A stretch of DNA of 64,000 bases, taken from the NCBI RefSeq assembly GCF_004358185.1, contig NZ_SMUV01000054.1, positions 17,558 to 81,557 of the forward strand. The letters run 5' to 3'. Source of the stretch: Antarcticimicrobium luteum (GTDB taxonomy: Bacteria; Pseudomonadota; Alphaproteobacteria; Rhodobacterales; Rhodobacteraceae). Below the pieces are notes generated by a model. The model saw nothing but the letters and a program-made list of their open reading frames with translations, made no database searches and was not told where the DNA came from. How positions within the stretch are numbered: the stretch's first letter is position 1; each line of letters starts with the position of its first letter. Of the stretch, positions 1-8,461 are shown piece by piece. Position numbers and translations under genes: made by a program.

Positions 1-2
1 CG

Positions 3-48
3 GCAGACCTGCCGCCCCGGGGCGCTGAACCCCGGCGCGGCGGTCTGC
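3..48 (-). terminator. Strong GC-rich hairpin downstream of the aldolase/SDR gene
   Basis: The outer stem GCAGACC/GGTCTGC (3-9 with 42-48) continues inward as GCCGC/GCGGC (11-15 with 37-41) and CCGGGG/CCCCGG (17-22 with 30-35), with one bulge and one mismatch. It lies about 50 bases beyond the stop of the minus-strand gene at 97, where a terminator would be expected. Any following T-run would fall outside the window, so intrinsic termination cannot be confirmed. Confidence 0.4.
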
Positions 49-96
49 AAGAGGTCCGGGCATCTTACGCGGCGGGCGTACCCCGGGGTCAGTCGC

Positions 97-2139
97 TCAG
101 CGCAGGGCGGCCTCGATATTGCCGCCGTCCACGGTCATCACATGGGCGGTGGTGCGCTCGGATTGCGCCAGCGCGACAAAGGCCTCGGCGACATGGTGTG
201 CCTCGACTTCGCGGCCCAGCAGGTTGCCGCCCAGATAGGTCGCCTCGTCCACCTTGCGGGCCGCCGCGCGCGCCGCGATCATTTCCGGGGTCAGCAGACC
301 CGACCGGATGCGGTCGGCGTTGACCCCGTTCACCCGGATGCCGTCGCCGCCAAGTTCCAGCGCCAGTTGCCGCAGAAGAAAGAATGTCGTCGCCTTGGGC
401 AGCCCATAGGCGGCGAACCCCTTGCCCGGATTGACCGCCTGTTTCGACACGTTGAACAGGATCTGACCGCCGCGCCGCTGCGCCCGGAACACCGCCACCG
501 CAGTCTGGGCAAAGGCGTGATGGGCAAAAAAGTTCAGCTCGAAACTGGCCCGCAGCGTCTCGTCGGGCAGGGTGGCGACATCGCCGGTCATCGCCGCGCC
601 GGCGTTCGACACCAGGATATCCAGCCCGCCAAAGCGGTTGACGCAGGCCGCGACCGCCTCGGACGGCGCGCCGGGCCGGGTGATGTCCAGGGCGGTGCCG
701 CCGTGATCGCGGCCAAGCGAGGCGATGGCGGCGCTCAGCGCATCCGTGTCCCGGTCAACCAGGAACAGGGTGGCGCCCCGGGCGGCAAAGGCCTGCGCCG
801 TGGCCAGACCGATGGCGCCGGCGCCGCCGGTCACCATGACGACGCGGCCCTGCATCGCGGGGCGCTTGCCCTTGCCCAGCTTGGCCTGTTCCAACGACCA
901 GTATTCCATGTCGAAAAGGTCGGCCTCGCCAATCGGGCGAAAGCCGCCGCTTGCCTCGCCGTCGCGCATCACCCGCTGGCTTTGTTCGCCGATATCGGCG
1001 GCGATGCGCGCGGCCTTGGCGTCGGCGCCGATGCCCACCAGCCCCAGCCCGGCCACCCAGGCCAGGTTCGGCGTCGGCGACAGCATCGTCTTGGCGCCGC
1101 CGAAACGGGGGGCCTGACGGTCGAAATAGGCCGTGTAACCGGTCACGAAACGGTCGACGGCCGGGGCGATGGAATCGGCGCCGCCGGCGACCTCCTCTTG
1201 TGTCAGCACCAGCGGATGAGCCTTGGTGCGGATCACGTGGTCGGGGGTGGCGACGCCGCGGCTGGCCAGCGCCGCCAGATCGTCGCGTTCGAGAAAGCCC
1301 ATCACATCGGCCCCATCGCGGATGTCAAAGACCGGCATCGGCTGATCCGTGGCCAGATGGGCGCCGATCGCGCCGCGCAGCGCGGCCAGCGCCTCGGCCC
1401 GCGCCGCGGCGGGCAGCGCCGCCGAGGGGCGCAGCGGTTCGGGGCGGCGGTCGGCCAGCCAGGCCTCGACCATGTTGGTGTGTTCGATGATCTTGTCATA
1501 GGACGACTTGGCGTCCCGCCCCCAGGCGAAATGGCCGTGGTTGATCAGCAGCAGCCCCTCGGCCCCGGGGTTCGCCTCGTAGGTTTCGGCGGCCAGTTTG
1601 GCCAGCGCGAAGCCCGGCATCACATAAGGCACAAGCGCCAGCTTGTCGCCGAAGATTTCCCGCGTGGCGGCCTCGGCCTCAGGCAGGTTGGCCAGCGCGA
1701 GGAAGGCGGTCGCATGGGTGTGATCGACGTATTTATGCGGCAGATAGGCGTGCAGCAGGGTTTCGACCGACGGGTTCGGCGCGGTCGAATCGAGCAGGTT
1801 CGAGCGCTGCACATTCACCATGTCCTCGTCGGAAAGGCTGGGCAGATCGCGCAGCCGCATCAGCGGTGCCATGCGCACCGCGGGCAGACCGGCGGCCTCG
1901 ATCGTTTCCAGGTCCCAGCCCGATCCCTTGATGTGAATGACGTCGATCTCGTCGCCGTAGATGTCACGCGCGATCAGCTTCACCGAGGTGTTGCCGCCGC
2001 CATGCATCACCAGATCGGGGTCCGACCCGATCAGGCGGGAAGTATAGACGCGCAGGGCGAGTTCCCGCGCGCCGGCGTCGTCGCCGGCCTGGTCCTGCAT
2101 GGCCGCGGCAATGCTCTCTTGCCATTTGTTAGGGATCAT
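97..2139 (-). CDS. Bifunctional class II aldolase / short-chain dehydrogenase (rhamnulose-1-phosphate aldolase/lactaldehyde dehydrogenase-like)
   Basis: This 680-residue protein has two parts. Residues about 20-390 form a class II (Zn-dependent) aldolase domain, with HGGGNTS near the N-terminus and His-rich stretches (HTHATAF, NHGHFAWG) typical of metal binding. From about residue 430 there is a Rossmann SDR domain with TGGAGAIG and a YGLPK catalytic motif. Family members cleave 1-phospho-ketoses to dihydroxyacetone phosphate plus an aldehyde, which the second domain oxidises or reduces. The ATG at 2139 is preferred over an upstream in-frame TTG at 2145 because GGAG lies 7 bases upstream. The gene is divergent from a SorC-type regulator. 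With MtnK- and MtnA-like enzymes nearby, a 5-deoxyribulose-1-phosphate or 5-methylthioribulose-1-phosphate substrate is plausible; rhamnulose 1-phosphate is the textbook alternative. The family call is firm but the substrate is inferred. Confidence 0.85.
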   Translation of the reverse strand: MIPNKWQESIAAAMQDQAGDDAGARELALRVYTSRLIGSDPDLVMHGGGNTSVKLIARDIYGDEIDVIHIKGSGWDLETIEAAGLPAVRMAPLMRLRDLPSLSDEDMVNVQRSNLLDSTAPNPSVETLLHAYLPHKYVDHTHATAFLALANLPEAEAATREIFGDKLALVPYVMPGFALAKLAAETYEANPGAEGLLLINHGHFAWGRDAKSSYDKIIEHTNMVEAWLADRRPEPLRPSAALPAAARAEALAALRGAIGAHLATDQPMPVFDIRDGADVMGFLERDDLAALASRGVATPDHVIRTKAHPLVLTQEEVAGGADSIAPAVDRFVTGYTAYFDRQAPRFGGAKTMLSPTPNLAWVAGLGLVGIGADAKAARIAADIGEQSQRVMRDGEASGGFRPIGEADLFDMEYWSLEQAKLGKGKRPAMQGRVVMVTGGAGAIGLATAQAFAARGATLFLVDRDTDALSAAIASLGRDHGGTALDITRPGAPSEAVAACVNRFGGLDILVSNAGAAMTGDVATLPDETLRASFELNFFAHHAFAQTAVAVFRAQRRGGQILFNVSKQAVNPGKGFAAYGLPKATTFFLLRQLALELGGDGIRVNGVNADRIRSGLLTPEMIAARAAARKVDEATYLGGNLLGREVEAHHVAEAFVALAQSERTTAHVMTVDGGNIEAALR

Positions 2140-2204
2140 CTGCAAACTCCTGGTCGGATTTCGGAACGGCGGGGCTGGCAGCCGTGCCTTGATTTCTGCT
2201 GTGT

Positions 2205-2233
2205 TTTATACAAAAGTCAGAATGGTTTGTCAT
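2205..2233 (-). promoter_or_regulatory. Candidate sigma70 promoter of the aldolase/SDR gene
   Basis: Read on the minus strand, ATGACA (2233-2228) is followed after exactly 17 bases by TATAAA (2210-2205), close to a consensus -35/-10 pair. It sits about 65 bases upstream of the ATG at 2139. The -35 box lies inside the degenerate inverted repeat listed at 2216-2231. Confidence 0.55.
2216..2231. promoter_or_regulatory. Degenerate copy of the GTCAA-N6-TTGAC operator
   Basis: The sequence is GTCAG-AATGGT-TTGTC, which matches the better repeats at 5831-5848 and 13213-13238 in spacing and at 8 of 10 arm positions. It lies between the divergent aldolase and regulator genes and covers the aldolase -35 region. 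It is probably a weaker site for the same regulator. Support is limited because only three of five arm pairs are complementary. Confidence 0.35.
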
Positions 2234-2253
2234 AGATAAAATGAGGCAATCGG

Positions 2254-3222
2254 ATGGTCAGCACCAAACGCAGGACAACCGGGCGGATCAGCGGTGAGAA
2301 TGTCGTGATCGAGGTGGCCTGGATGTATTACCAGGAAGGGCTGAACCAGAAGGAGATCGCCGACCGGCTGGAGATTTCTCGGGCAACGGTGGTCAACTAC
2401 CTGCAAGAGGCGCGCGAGCGCGGGCACATCCGGATAACGCTGCACGCGCGGGCCTTTACCACCCATCGCGCGGCGGTCGAGCTGTGCAAAAGGTTCGGCC
2501 TGACCGCGGCCTATGTCATTCCTGACGAGGGCGCCGATGCGGAAACCGGTTTCTATCGCGTCGCGCATGGGGCGGCGCAGTGGTTGCCCGAACTGCTGGA
2601 AAGCGGCGACCGCCTGGGCGTTGCCTGGGGGCGAACGATCTACGAGCTGACCCAGGCCGCGGAAGAGACCCGGATCGACGATCTGACGGTGCTGCAACTG
2701 GTGGGCTCGATGGCGACGCCCTATGGCTTTACCGCCGAGGCCTGTTCGACGCGCCTGGCCCAGCGTCTGGGCGCGCGCTGTTTCAACCTGCACGCCCCGG
2801 CGATCCTGAGCAGCGCCGCGCTGGCCGAGGCGCTCCGCGCCGAGCCGATCATCCACAATCAGCTTGCGCGGTTGGAGACCTGCAACAAGTTTCTGTTTTC
2901 CGTCGGAACCTGCCTGCCGGACAGCCATGTGGTCGGCAGCGGGCTGGCGACGCTGGAGGAATTGGAGTGGTACGTCGCTCAGGGCGCCACCGGGGTTCTG
3001 TGCGGCCGCTTTATCGACGCCGGGGGGCAGGCCATCGCCGGCCCGCTGGAAGACCGGATGATCGGGATCCCGCTGGACAGGCTGGTCGGGCTGGACCAGG
3101 GCATTCTTGTCACCCCCGGAACGGACAAGGTGGCCGCATCGCTGGCCGCGATCCGGGGCGGCTACGTCACTCATCTGGTGACGAGTTTGAGTGTGGCCGA
3201 CGCGCTTCTGGCGGCGGATTGA
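2254..3222 (+). CDS. SorC/DeoR-type sugar-binding transcriptional regulator
   Basis: This 322-residue protein has an N-terminal helix-turn-helix (about residues 17-60, QKEIADRLEISRATV) followed by a SorC-type sugar-phosphate-binding domain to the C-terminus. Such regulators control pentose and hexitol operons and respond to phosphorylated sugars. ATG at 2254 has GAGG 7 bases upstream; an earlier ATG at 2241 is out of frame. It is divergent from the aldolase gene and convergent with mtnA, and is the only regulator in the sugar locus. It is therefore the best candidate to bind the repeats upstream of the aldolase, importer and transketolase genes. The effector is not known, but a ketose or aldose 1-phosphate would fit the neighbours. 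Confidence 0.88.
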   Translation: MVSTKRRTTGRISGENVVIEVAWMYYQEGLNQKEIADRLEISRATVVNYLQEARERGHIRITLHARAFTTHRAAVELCKRFGLTAAYVIPDEGADAETGFYRVAHGAAQWLPELLESGDRLGVAWGRTIYELTQAAEETRIDDLTVLQLVGSMATPYGFTAEACSTRLAQRLGARCFNLHAPAILSSAALAEALRAEPIIHNQLARLETCNKFLFSVGTCLPDSHVVGSGLATLEELEWYVAQGATGVLCGRFIDAGGQAIAGPLEDRMIGIPLDRLVGLDQGILVTPGTDKVAASLAAIRGGYVTHLVTSLSVADALLAAD

Positions 3223-3341
3223 TCGGATCGGCGGCGTCATTGGCCCGACTCCGGGCGAACCGGCGCAATCGTCCAATGGCGGCCCGGTCCCGTATGGCCC
3301 GTATGGCGGACCGACCCGGATCGAAGACAAGCTCCAAAAGG

Positions 3342-3370
3342 AAAAGACCCGGCGCCAGGCCGGGTCTTTT
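3342..3370. terminator. Bidirectional intrinsic terminator between the regulator and mtnA
   Basis: A perfect 12-bp stem, AAAAGACCCGGC with GCCGGGTCTTTT, closes a 5-base loop and gives T-runs in both directions. It lies between the convergent stop codons at 3222 and 3391 and can serve both transcripts. Confidence 0.9.
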
Positions 3371-3390
3371 ACGTTTCAGGGCCGTGCGTC

Positions 3391-4485
3391 TCAGCGGCCG
3401 GCAAGGTCGGGGAACATCGCCGCCAACGCCGCCGCATCGGCCCTGGCCACGCCGCGTTCGGTGATCAGCCCGGTGACCAGATCGGCGGGGGTCACGTCGA
3501 AGGCGGGATTGCGCGCCGGCGTGCCATCGGGCGAGATCTGAACCGAGACGATCCGCCCCTCGGCGTCGCGGCCCTGCACATGGGTGACCTCCTCGCCGTT
3601 GCGTTCCTCGATCGGGATTTCCCTGAGACCGTCGGATACGGTCCAGTCGATCGTGGGCGAGGGCAGGGCGACATAGAAGGGCACGTCGTTGGCCCGGGCC
3701 GCCAGCGCCTTGAGATAGGTTCCGATCTTGTTGCAGACGTCGCCGCTGGCGGTGGTGCGGTCGGTGCCGACGATCACCAGATCGATCTCGCCGTGCTGCA
3801 TCAGATGGCCACCGGCATTGTCCACGATCAGATCGTGGCTGACGCCGTGACTGTTCAGCTCCCAGCTGGTCAGCTGCGCGCCCTGGTTGCGGGGCCGGGT
3901 TTCGTCCACGAAGACATGCACGTCGATACCGTTCTCGAGCGCGTGGTAGATCGGCGAGGTCGCGGTGCCCCAATCGACGGTGGCGAGCCAGCCGGCATTG
4001 CAATGGGTCAGCAGGTTGACCCTGCCGCCGCCCTTCTTCGCCGCGATCTCGCGGATGATTTCCAGCCCGTGCAGGCCGATCCGCCGGTTGATCTCGACAT
4101 CCTCGTCGCAGATCTCCGCGGCGCGGGCAAAGGCGGCGTCTGCGCGCAGCTCCGGCCGCAGCGGGTGCAGCGCGCGGGTCATCTCGTCGAGCGCCCATTT
4201 CAGGTTGATCGCCGTGGGGCGGGTCTCGTGCAGCAGGTCATAGGTTTCGCGCAGCGAGGCGTCCGACGGGTCGGCCGCCATCTGCACCGCCACGCCATAG
4301 GCCGCCGTCGCGCCGATCAAAGGCGCGCCGCGCACCCACATGTCGCGGATCGCGTCGGCAAAGTCCGCCCGCGTGACCAGCGGCACGATGCGCAGCTCAT
4401 GTGGCAGCCAGCGCTGGTCGATGATGCGCACCTCGCCCGAGGGCTCACGCCAGATGGAGCGGTAATGGGTGCCGTCGATTTTCAT
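3391..4485 (-). CDS. mtnA: S-methyl-5-thioribose-1-phosphate isomerase (MtnA)-like aldose-1-phosphate isomerase
   Basis: The 364-residue protein belongs to the eIF2B-like MtnA family. It shows RGAPLIG near residue 52, the catalytic-cysteine segment LTHCNAG near residue 160, and [10 protein letters not shown] with the catalytic aspartate near residue 240. The enzyme converts an aldose 1-phosphate such as 5-methylthioribose 1-phosphate to the ketose 1-phosphate. Its start codon overlaps the stop of mtnK by four bases, so the two are translationally coupled. No methionine-salvage genes (mtnB, mtnC, mtnD, mtnP) are visible nearby. The pair therefore appears to serve a salvage or catabolic branch rather than full methionine regeneration; 5-deoxyribose 1-phosphate is a realistic alternative substrate. 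Confidence 0.93.
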   Translation of the reverse strand: MKIDGTHYRSIWREPSGEVRIIDQRWLPHELRIVPLVTRADFADAIRDMWVRGAPLIGATAAYGVAVQMAADPSDASLRETYDLLHETRPTAINLKWALDEMTRALHPLRPELRADAAFARAAEICDEDVEINRRIGLHGLEIIREIAAKKGGGRVNLLTHCNAGWLATVDWGTATSPIYHALENGIDVHVFVDETRPRNQGAQLTSWELNSHGVSHDLIVDNAGGHLMQHGEIDLVIVGTDRTTASGDVCNKIGTYLKALAARANDVPFYVALPSPTIDWTVSDGLREIPIEERNGEEVTHVQGRDAEGRIVSVQISPDGTPARNPAFDVTPADLVTGLITERGVARADAAALAAMFPDLAGR

Positions 4486-5747
4486 AGGTAGTCCTCTTGA
4501 TTGGTCCGGCGGGCGAGATCGAGCACCTCTTCCATGCCGGTGAACTGTGCGCGCGCGACGGCCAGCGTCCGGCCCAGCATCAGGCCGCGCGCCTCGCAGG
4601 CGGCCCGCGCCGCGTCGTCGGCGATCTCGTCATATTCCGCGATATGGGCCAGCCCGAGCGTGCGGCGGTGAATCTCGATGCCGCAAAAGCCAAGGCAGTC
4701 GCGCCAGATCGCGGCCAGCCGCTCGATCCGGGCCTGCTCCGAGGCCAGACCGTGGCCCTGATCCTCGAACAGGCTGGCCTGATAGAGGATGCCGGTGCGC
4801 TCGCTGCGCCACAGACGGGTGAACTCGGCGGTGAAGCTGGTCCAGATCTCGTCCACCACCGACAGGATCCACTCCTGATACTCCGCGCGCGCACCCGGCG
4901 CCTCGGCGTGGCCGGGCTGGGCGCAATAGGCCATCAGGAAATTCGCGATCAGCATGCCGATGTCGAACCCCATCGGCCCGTAGGTGGCGAATTCGGGGTC
5001 GATCACGCGGGCCTCGTCTCCGGTCACCATGACCGAGCCGGTGTGCAGATCGCCATGCAGCAAGGTCTCGGCGTTATTGGCAAAGGTCATCTTGAGGTGC
5101 TGGGCGGCGATCTTCAGGTCGGTGTCGGCGCGCAGGGCGGTGACGATCGGGTCAAGCTGCGGTGTGTGCCGGTTCAGCTCGGCCGCGAAATAGGGGTCCG
5201 AGAACACCAGGTTTTCGGTAATGTCGCAAAGCTCGACGTTGCCGGCGAAGAGGGCCAGATCGGCCTTGCGCTCGGCCGTCGGCAGCGACAGGTCCGAGCC
5301 ACGGAACAGCGTGCGGGCGCAGAAGCGGCCGAGAAAACCGCCAAGGCCCGCGTGGCGCGTTCCTGCCATCAGGCTCTTGCGCAGGATCACGTGCGGGCTG
5401 AGAAACTCCATGGCGATGATCGCCTGACCCTCGTCGAAGTAATAGATCTCGGGCACCGAACCGGGGTCGCGCCGGTTCTGGCGGGTCAGGGCGTTGTACT
5501 CGAAAAAAGCCCGTTTCAGCGGCAGCGGCCAGCTTTCTCCGACAAGGCGGACATAGGGCAGGGCCTGTTTCACCACGACGCTGCCGCCGGGGCCGTCGAC
5601 GATGAACACCAGATTGAGATTGCCATCGCCAACCTCCCGCATGCGCCACTCCTGCGGGTCGCCCAGACGGGTGCGGACGGCGTCGATCTGTCCCAGCCTC
5701 CCGGCCAGGGTCGCCGGGCTCAGGGCTTGGAATTCCTGGGTCGTCAC
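4482..5747 (-). CDS. mtnK: S-methyl-5-thioribose kinase (MtnK)-like sugar kinase
   Basis: This 421-residue aminoglycoside-phosphotransferase-fold kinase has the MtnK hallmarks HGDLHTGS (Brenner-type catalytic loop) and [14 protein letters not shown] (metal-binding DPE). It would phosphorylate C1 of 5-methylthioribose or 5-deoxyribose using ATP. The GTG at 5747 is chosen because a GGAGGAGAG ribosome-binding site ends two to three bases upstream; the frame stays open to 5804 but lacks a better start. It forms a two-gene operon with mtnA and is divergent from the sugar ABC importer. The shared upstream region holds the inverted repeat at 5831-5848. Because no nucleoside phosphorylase is present in the window, the kinase probably acts on an imported or hydrolytically released free sugar. 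Confidence 0.92.
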   Translation of the reverse strand: MTTQEFQALSPATLAGRLGQIDAVRTRLGDPQEWRMREVGDGNLNLVFIVDGPGGSVVVKQALPYVRLVGESWPLPLKRAFFEYNALTRQNRRDPGSVPEIYYFDEGQAIIAMEFLSPHVILRKSLMAGTRHAGLGGFLGRFCARTLFRGSDLSLPTAERKADLALFAGNVELCDITENLVFSDPYFAAELNRHTPQLDPIVTALRADTDLKIAAQHLKMTFANNAETLLHGDLHTGSVMVTGDEARVIDPEFATYGPMGFDIGMLIANFLMAYCAQPGHAEAPGARAEYQEWILSVVDEIWTSFTAEFTRLWRSERTGILYQASLFEDQGHGLASEQARIERLAAIWRDCLGFCGIEIHRRTLGLAHIAEYDEIADDAARAACEARGLMLGRTLAVARAQFTGMEEVLDLARRTNQEDYL

Positions 5748-5830
5748 GGCTCTCCTCCTCTTGCTTGGCAGGGTGCGGAATGCCCGGAGGCGGCACCTTC
5801 GCAAGGTAGAATTCCGCGTCGTGATGCAAT

Positions 5831-5848
5831 TGTCAAATTATATTGACA
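5831..5848. promoter_or_regulatory. Inverted-repeat operator TGTCAA-N6-TTGACA
   Basis: Perfect 6-bp arms, TGTCAA and TTGACA, are separated by ATTATA. The site lies in the divergent region between mtnK and the ABC importer. The same GTCAA-N6-TTGAC core recurs upstream of the transketolase/RLP operon at 13213-13238, so it is a likely operator for the locus regulator. Confidence 0.6.
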
Positions 5849-5872
5849 TATGAAAGTTTCGAGGCGTAGCAT
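5843..5872 (+). promoter_or_regulatory. Candidate promoter of the sugar ABC importer operon
   Basis: A consensus TTGACA (5843-5848) is followed after 18 bases by TAGCAT (5867-5872). The -35 box is the right arm of the inverted repeat, so a bound regulator would block or reposition polymerase. On the opposite strand the left arm also reads TTGACA and could be a -35 for mtnK, but no good -10 follows. Confidence 0.5.
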
Positions 5873-5898
5873 CTGCCTCAACGGAGGAGAAAAGTAAC

Positions 5899-7410
5899 GT
5901 GAGCGATCAGGCAATCCGGCTTTCCGGTCTGCACAAGGCCTTTGGTCGCAACCAGGTGCTGCGGGGGGTCGACCTGGAGATTCCCGCCGGGCAGGTGACC
6001 GTCCTGATGGGGGCGAACGGCGCCGGCAAATCCACCCTGGTCAAGATCCTGTGCGGCGTTCATGCCGCCGATTCCGGCGAGATCACGCTGGGCGGGGCAC
6101 CGCTTGTCGCCAACTCGCCCTCGGACGCGCTGCGCGCCGGCGTGGTGACGGTGCACCAGAACATCAACGACGGCGTCGTGCCCGATCTCGATGTGGTCTC
6201 GAACCTTGTGCTCGACTCGCTGGCCGGGGGCGGGGGCGTGTTTCTGAGGCGCGGCCAGATGCGTGCGCGCGCAAGACAGATCGCGGCGGCCGTCGGCCTC
6301 GAGATCGACGTCAGGCGGCAGGTTTCGGACCTGTCTCTGGCCGACCGCCAACTGGTGTCGATCGCTCGGGCGATGGCGCATGAGCCAAGGCTGCTGATCC
6401 TGGATGAGCCGACCTCGTCGCTGTCGGCGGTCGAGGCGGACCGTCTGTTCGATCTGGTGGAGCAATTGCGTGATCGCGGGGTTGCGATCCTTTATATCTC
6501 GCATCGCATGTCCGATATCCGCCGGCTCGCGGACCGGATCGTGTCGATGCGCGACGGGGCGATTTCCGGCGTCTTCGAGGACGCGCCTCTGGATTACTCC
6601 GGCTCGGTCCGCGCCATGCTCGGCCATGAGATCACCGAGGTCGACATCGCCATTCCGCAGCCTGGACGCCCGGTCCTGGAGGTGCGGGATCTTGTCCTGC
6701 GCGACGGCGCGCGGCCGTTCTCGCTCGAGGCGCGGGAAAACGAGGTGATCGCCATCACCGGGTTGGTCGGCAGCGGCAAGTCTGATTTCGCCGGGGCGCT
6801 GTTCGGGCTCGCGGCGCCGGTATCCGGGACCATGAGGCTGGACGGCGGGCCGCATGCCCCGGCCAGCGCCCGGGCGGCCATCGACGCGGGCGTCTTTCTG
6901 TGCCCCAAGGACCGGCTGATCAACGCGGTGGTGGCGGATTTCGACATCACCCGGAACCTGACGCTGCCGTTCATTGCGCGGCACAGCCGGCTGTCCTTTT
7001 TGTCCTTCCGGTCCGAGCGCGCGACCGCCGGACGCATGATCGGCACCATGGGGATCGTATGTCAAAACCCGTCCGACGGCATCCTGACCCTGTCCGGGGG
7101 CAACCAGCAAAAGGTGATGGTTGCGCGCTGGATGGCCGAGGCGGCGCGCCTGCTGATCCTGGACGAACCGTTTCAGGGCGTCGACATCCAGGCCCGCCGC
7201 GACATCGGCCACAAGATTCGCGAAACCTCCGCACATCGCGCCACGATCGTTTTCGTCGCCGAACTCGACGAGGCCCTGGAAATCGCCGACCGCGTCCTCG
7301 TGATGAGCGAGCATTCGATCGTCGGCGAGCACCGAAATGAAAACATAGACGTGTCCGCGATCATGGCCCAGGTGGTCGACGCGGAACCAGCACGCGCAGC
7401 AGGACAATAA
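5899..7410 (+). CDS. Sugar ABC transporter ATP-binding protein (CUT2/ribose type, two nucleotide-binding domains)
   Basis: The 503-residue protein has two fused ABC domains. The first has Walker A GANGAGKST (residues 38-46), a degenerate signature LSLADRQ and LLILDEPTSS. The second has the divergent loop GLVGSGKSD, the signature LSGGNQQK and LLILDEPFQG. This one-chain arrangement is typical of RbsA/XylG-like CUT2 importers. The start is GTG at 5899, with GGAGGAG 9 bases upstream. It is the first gene of a plus-strand operon with a permease, a periplasmic binding protein and a mutarotase, and a divergent mtnK-mtnA pair. This context points to uptake of a free pentose or deoxy/thio-pentose. Confidence 0.93.
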   Translation: MSDQAIRLSGLHKAFGRNQVLRGVDLEIPAGQVTVLMGANGAGKSTLVKILCGVHAADSGEITLGGAPLVANSPSDALRAGVVTVHQNINDGVVPDLDVVSNLVLDSLAGGGGVFLRRGQMRARARQIAAAVGLEIDVRRQVSDLSLADRQLVSIARAMAHEPRLLILDEPTSSLSAVEADRLFDLVEQLRDRGVAILYISHRMSDIRRLADRIVSMRDGAISGVFEDAPLDYSGSVRAMLGHEITEVDIAIPQPGRPVLEVRDLVLRDGARPFSLEARENEVIAITGLVGSGKSDFAGALFGLAAPVSGTMRLDGGPHAPASARAAIDAGVFLCPKDRLINAVVADFDITRNLTLPFIARHSRLSFLSFRSERATAGRMIGTMGIVCQNPSDGILTLSGGNQQKVMVARWMAEAARLLILDEPFQGVDIQARRDIGHKIRETSAHRATIVFVAELDEALEIADRVLVMSEHSIVGEHRNENIDVSAIMAQVVDAEPARAAGQ

Positions 7411-7411
7411 A

Positions 7412-8428
7412 ATGAAGGACACCTCGCACCTGATCGATTTCGCGATCAAATATGGATTTCTGCTGTTGATGGCCGCGCTGATCGTCGTGTTCGGCCTCAA
7501 CGCCGAGGGGTTTTTGTCGCCCTTCAGTGCGGTCTTCATCCTGCAATCGGTCGCCATCACCGGCATTCTGGCGCTGGGCGTGACCGCGACACTTGTCGTC
7601 GGCGGCTTTGATCTGTCGATCGGCGCGGTGGCGACCTCGGCGCTGATGCTGTCGGCCTATGTCATGGTCGTGTGGGAGATGAGCGCGGGCATGGCGGTGG
7701 TGCTGTGTCTGCTGATGGGGGCGGCCGTGGGGCTGGTCAATGGCCTGTTGATCGTCAAGGCCAGGATCCCCGATCTTCTGGCCACGCTGGGCATGATGTT
7801 CCTGCTGGTCGGATTGCAGCGGATCCCGACCGAGGGGCGCTCGATATCGACCGGCATGGCGCTGCCCGATGGCAGCACCGCCGCCGGCATCTTTTCACCG
7901 GGTTTTCTGATGCTGGGCCGCCACCGGCTGGACCTGATCGTGCCGGATCTGCTGCCGCTGTCCGTGGTGTTTCTGGTCGTGATCGCCGTTCTGGTCTGGG
8001 TGTTTCTGGAACTGACCCGGCATGGACGGCTGATGTATGCAATCGGCTCGAACGCGCAGGCGGCCAGCCTCGCCGGGGCCAACGTCAATCGCTACAAGAT
8101 CGCGGCCTACATGATCTCCGGCACGCTCGCCTCGGTGGGGGGGATCCTGCTGGCGGCGCGTCTGGGGCGGGGCGACGTGGCCTCGGGCAACAACCTGCTG
8201 CTGGATTCGGTCGCCGCGGCGCTGATCGGCTTTGCGGTGCTGGGCGCGTCGAAACCCAATGCCTTCGGCACCGCCATCGGCGCGCTTTTCGTCGGCATCC
8301 TGCTGCAGGGGCTGACGATGATGAACGCGCCTTACTACACCCAGGATTTCATCAAGGGCGGGGTTCTCGTGATCGCGCTTGTCTTTACCTTCGCGCTGTC
8401 GGGCAGAGGAGGCCGGGGGCGCGGCTGA
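7412..8428 (+). CDS. Sugar ABC transporter permease (RbsC/CUT2 family)
   Basis: The 338-residue integral membrane protein has about nine or ten hydrophobic segments from residue 12 onward. It carries the BPD_transp_2 signature region GFAVLGASKPNAFGTAIGA near residues 275-295 and the family-typical GGFDLSIGAV near residue 67. It starts one base after the stop of the ATPase gene, indicating tight co-translation. Only one permease gene is present, so a homodimer is expected, as in ribose-type systems. The substrate is set by the binding protein encoded next. Confidence 0.92.
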   Translation: MKDTSHLIDFAIKYGFLLLMAALIVVFGLNAEGFLSPFSAVFILQSVAITGILALGVTATLVVGGFDLSIGAVATSALMLSAYVMVVWEMSAGMAVVLCLLMGAAVGLVNGLLIVKARIPDLLATLGMMFLLVGLQRIPTEGRSISTGMALPDGSTAAGIFSPGFLMLGRHRLDLIVPDLLPLSVVFLVVIAVLVWVFLELTRHGRLMYAIGSNAQAASLAGANVNRYKIAAYMISGTLASVGGILLAARLGRGDVASGNNLLLDSVAAALIGFAVLGASKPNAFGTAIGALFVGILLQGLTMMNAPYYTQDFIKGGVLVIALVFTFALSGRGGRGRG

Positions 8429-8461
8429 TCAAACCAGGACCGCATAAAAAGGGAGGAAACC

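Noticed and set aside
142..2235. A 697-codon open frame on the plus strand opposite the aldolase/SDR gene
   Set aside because: It is an antisense shadow: it mirrors the true gene, has arginine/glycine/histidine-rich composition and no domain. The minus-strand protein has clear motifs.
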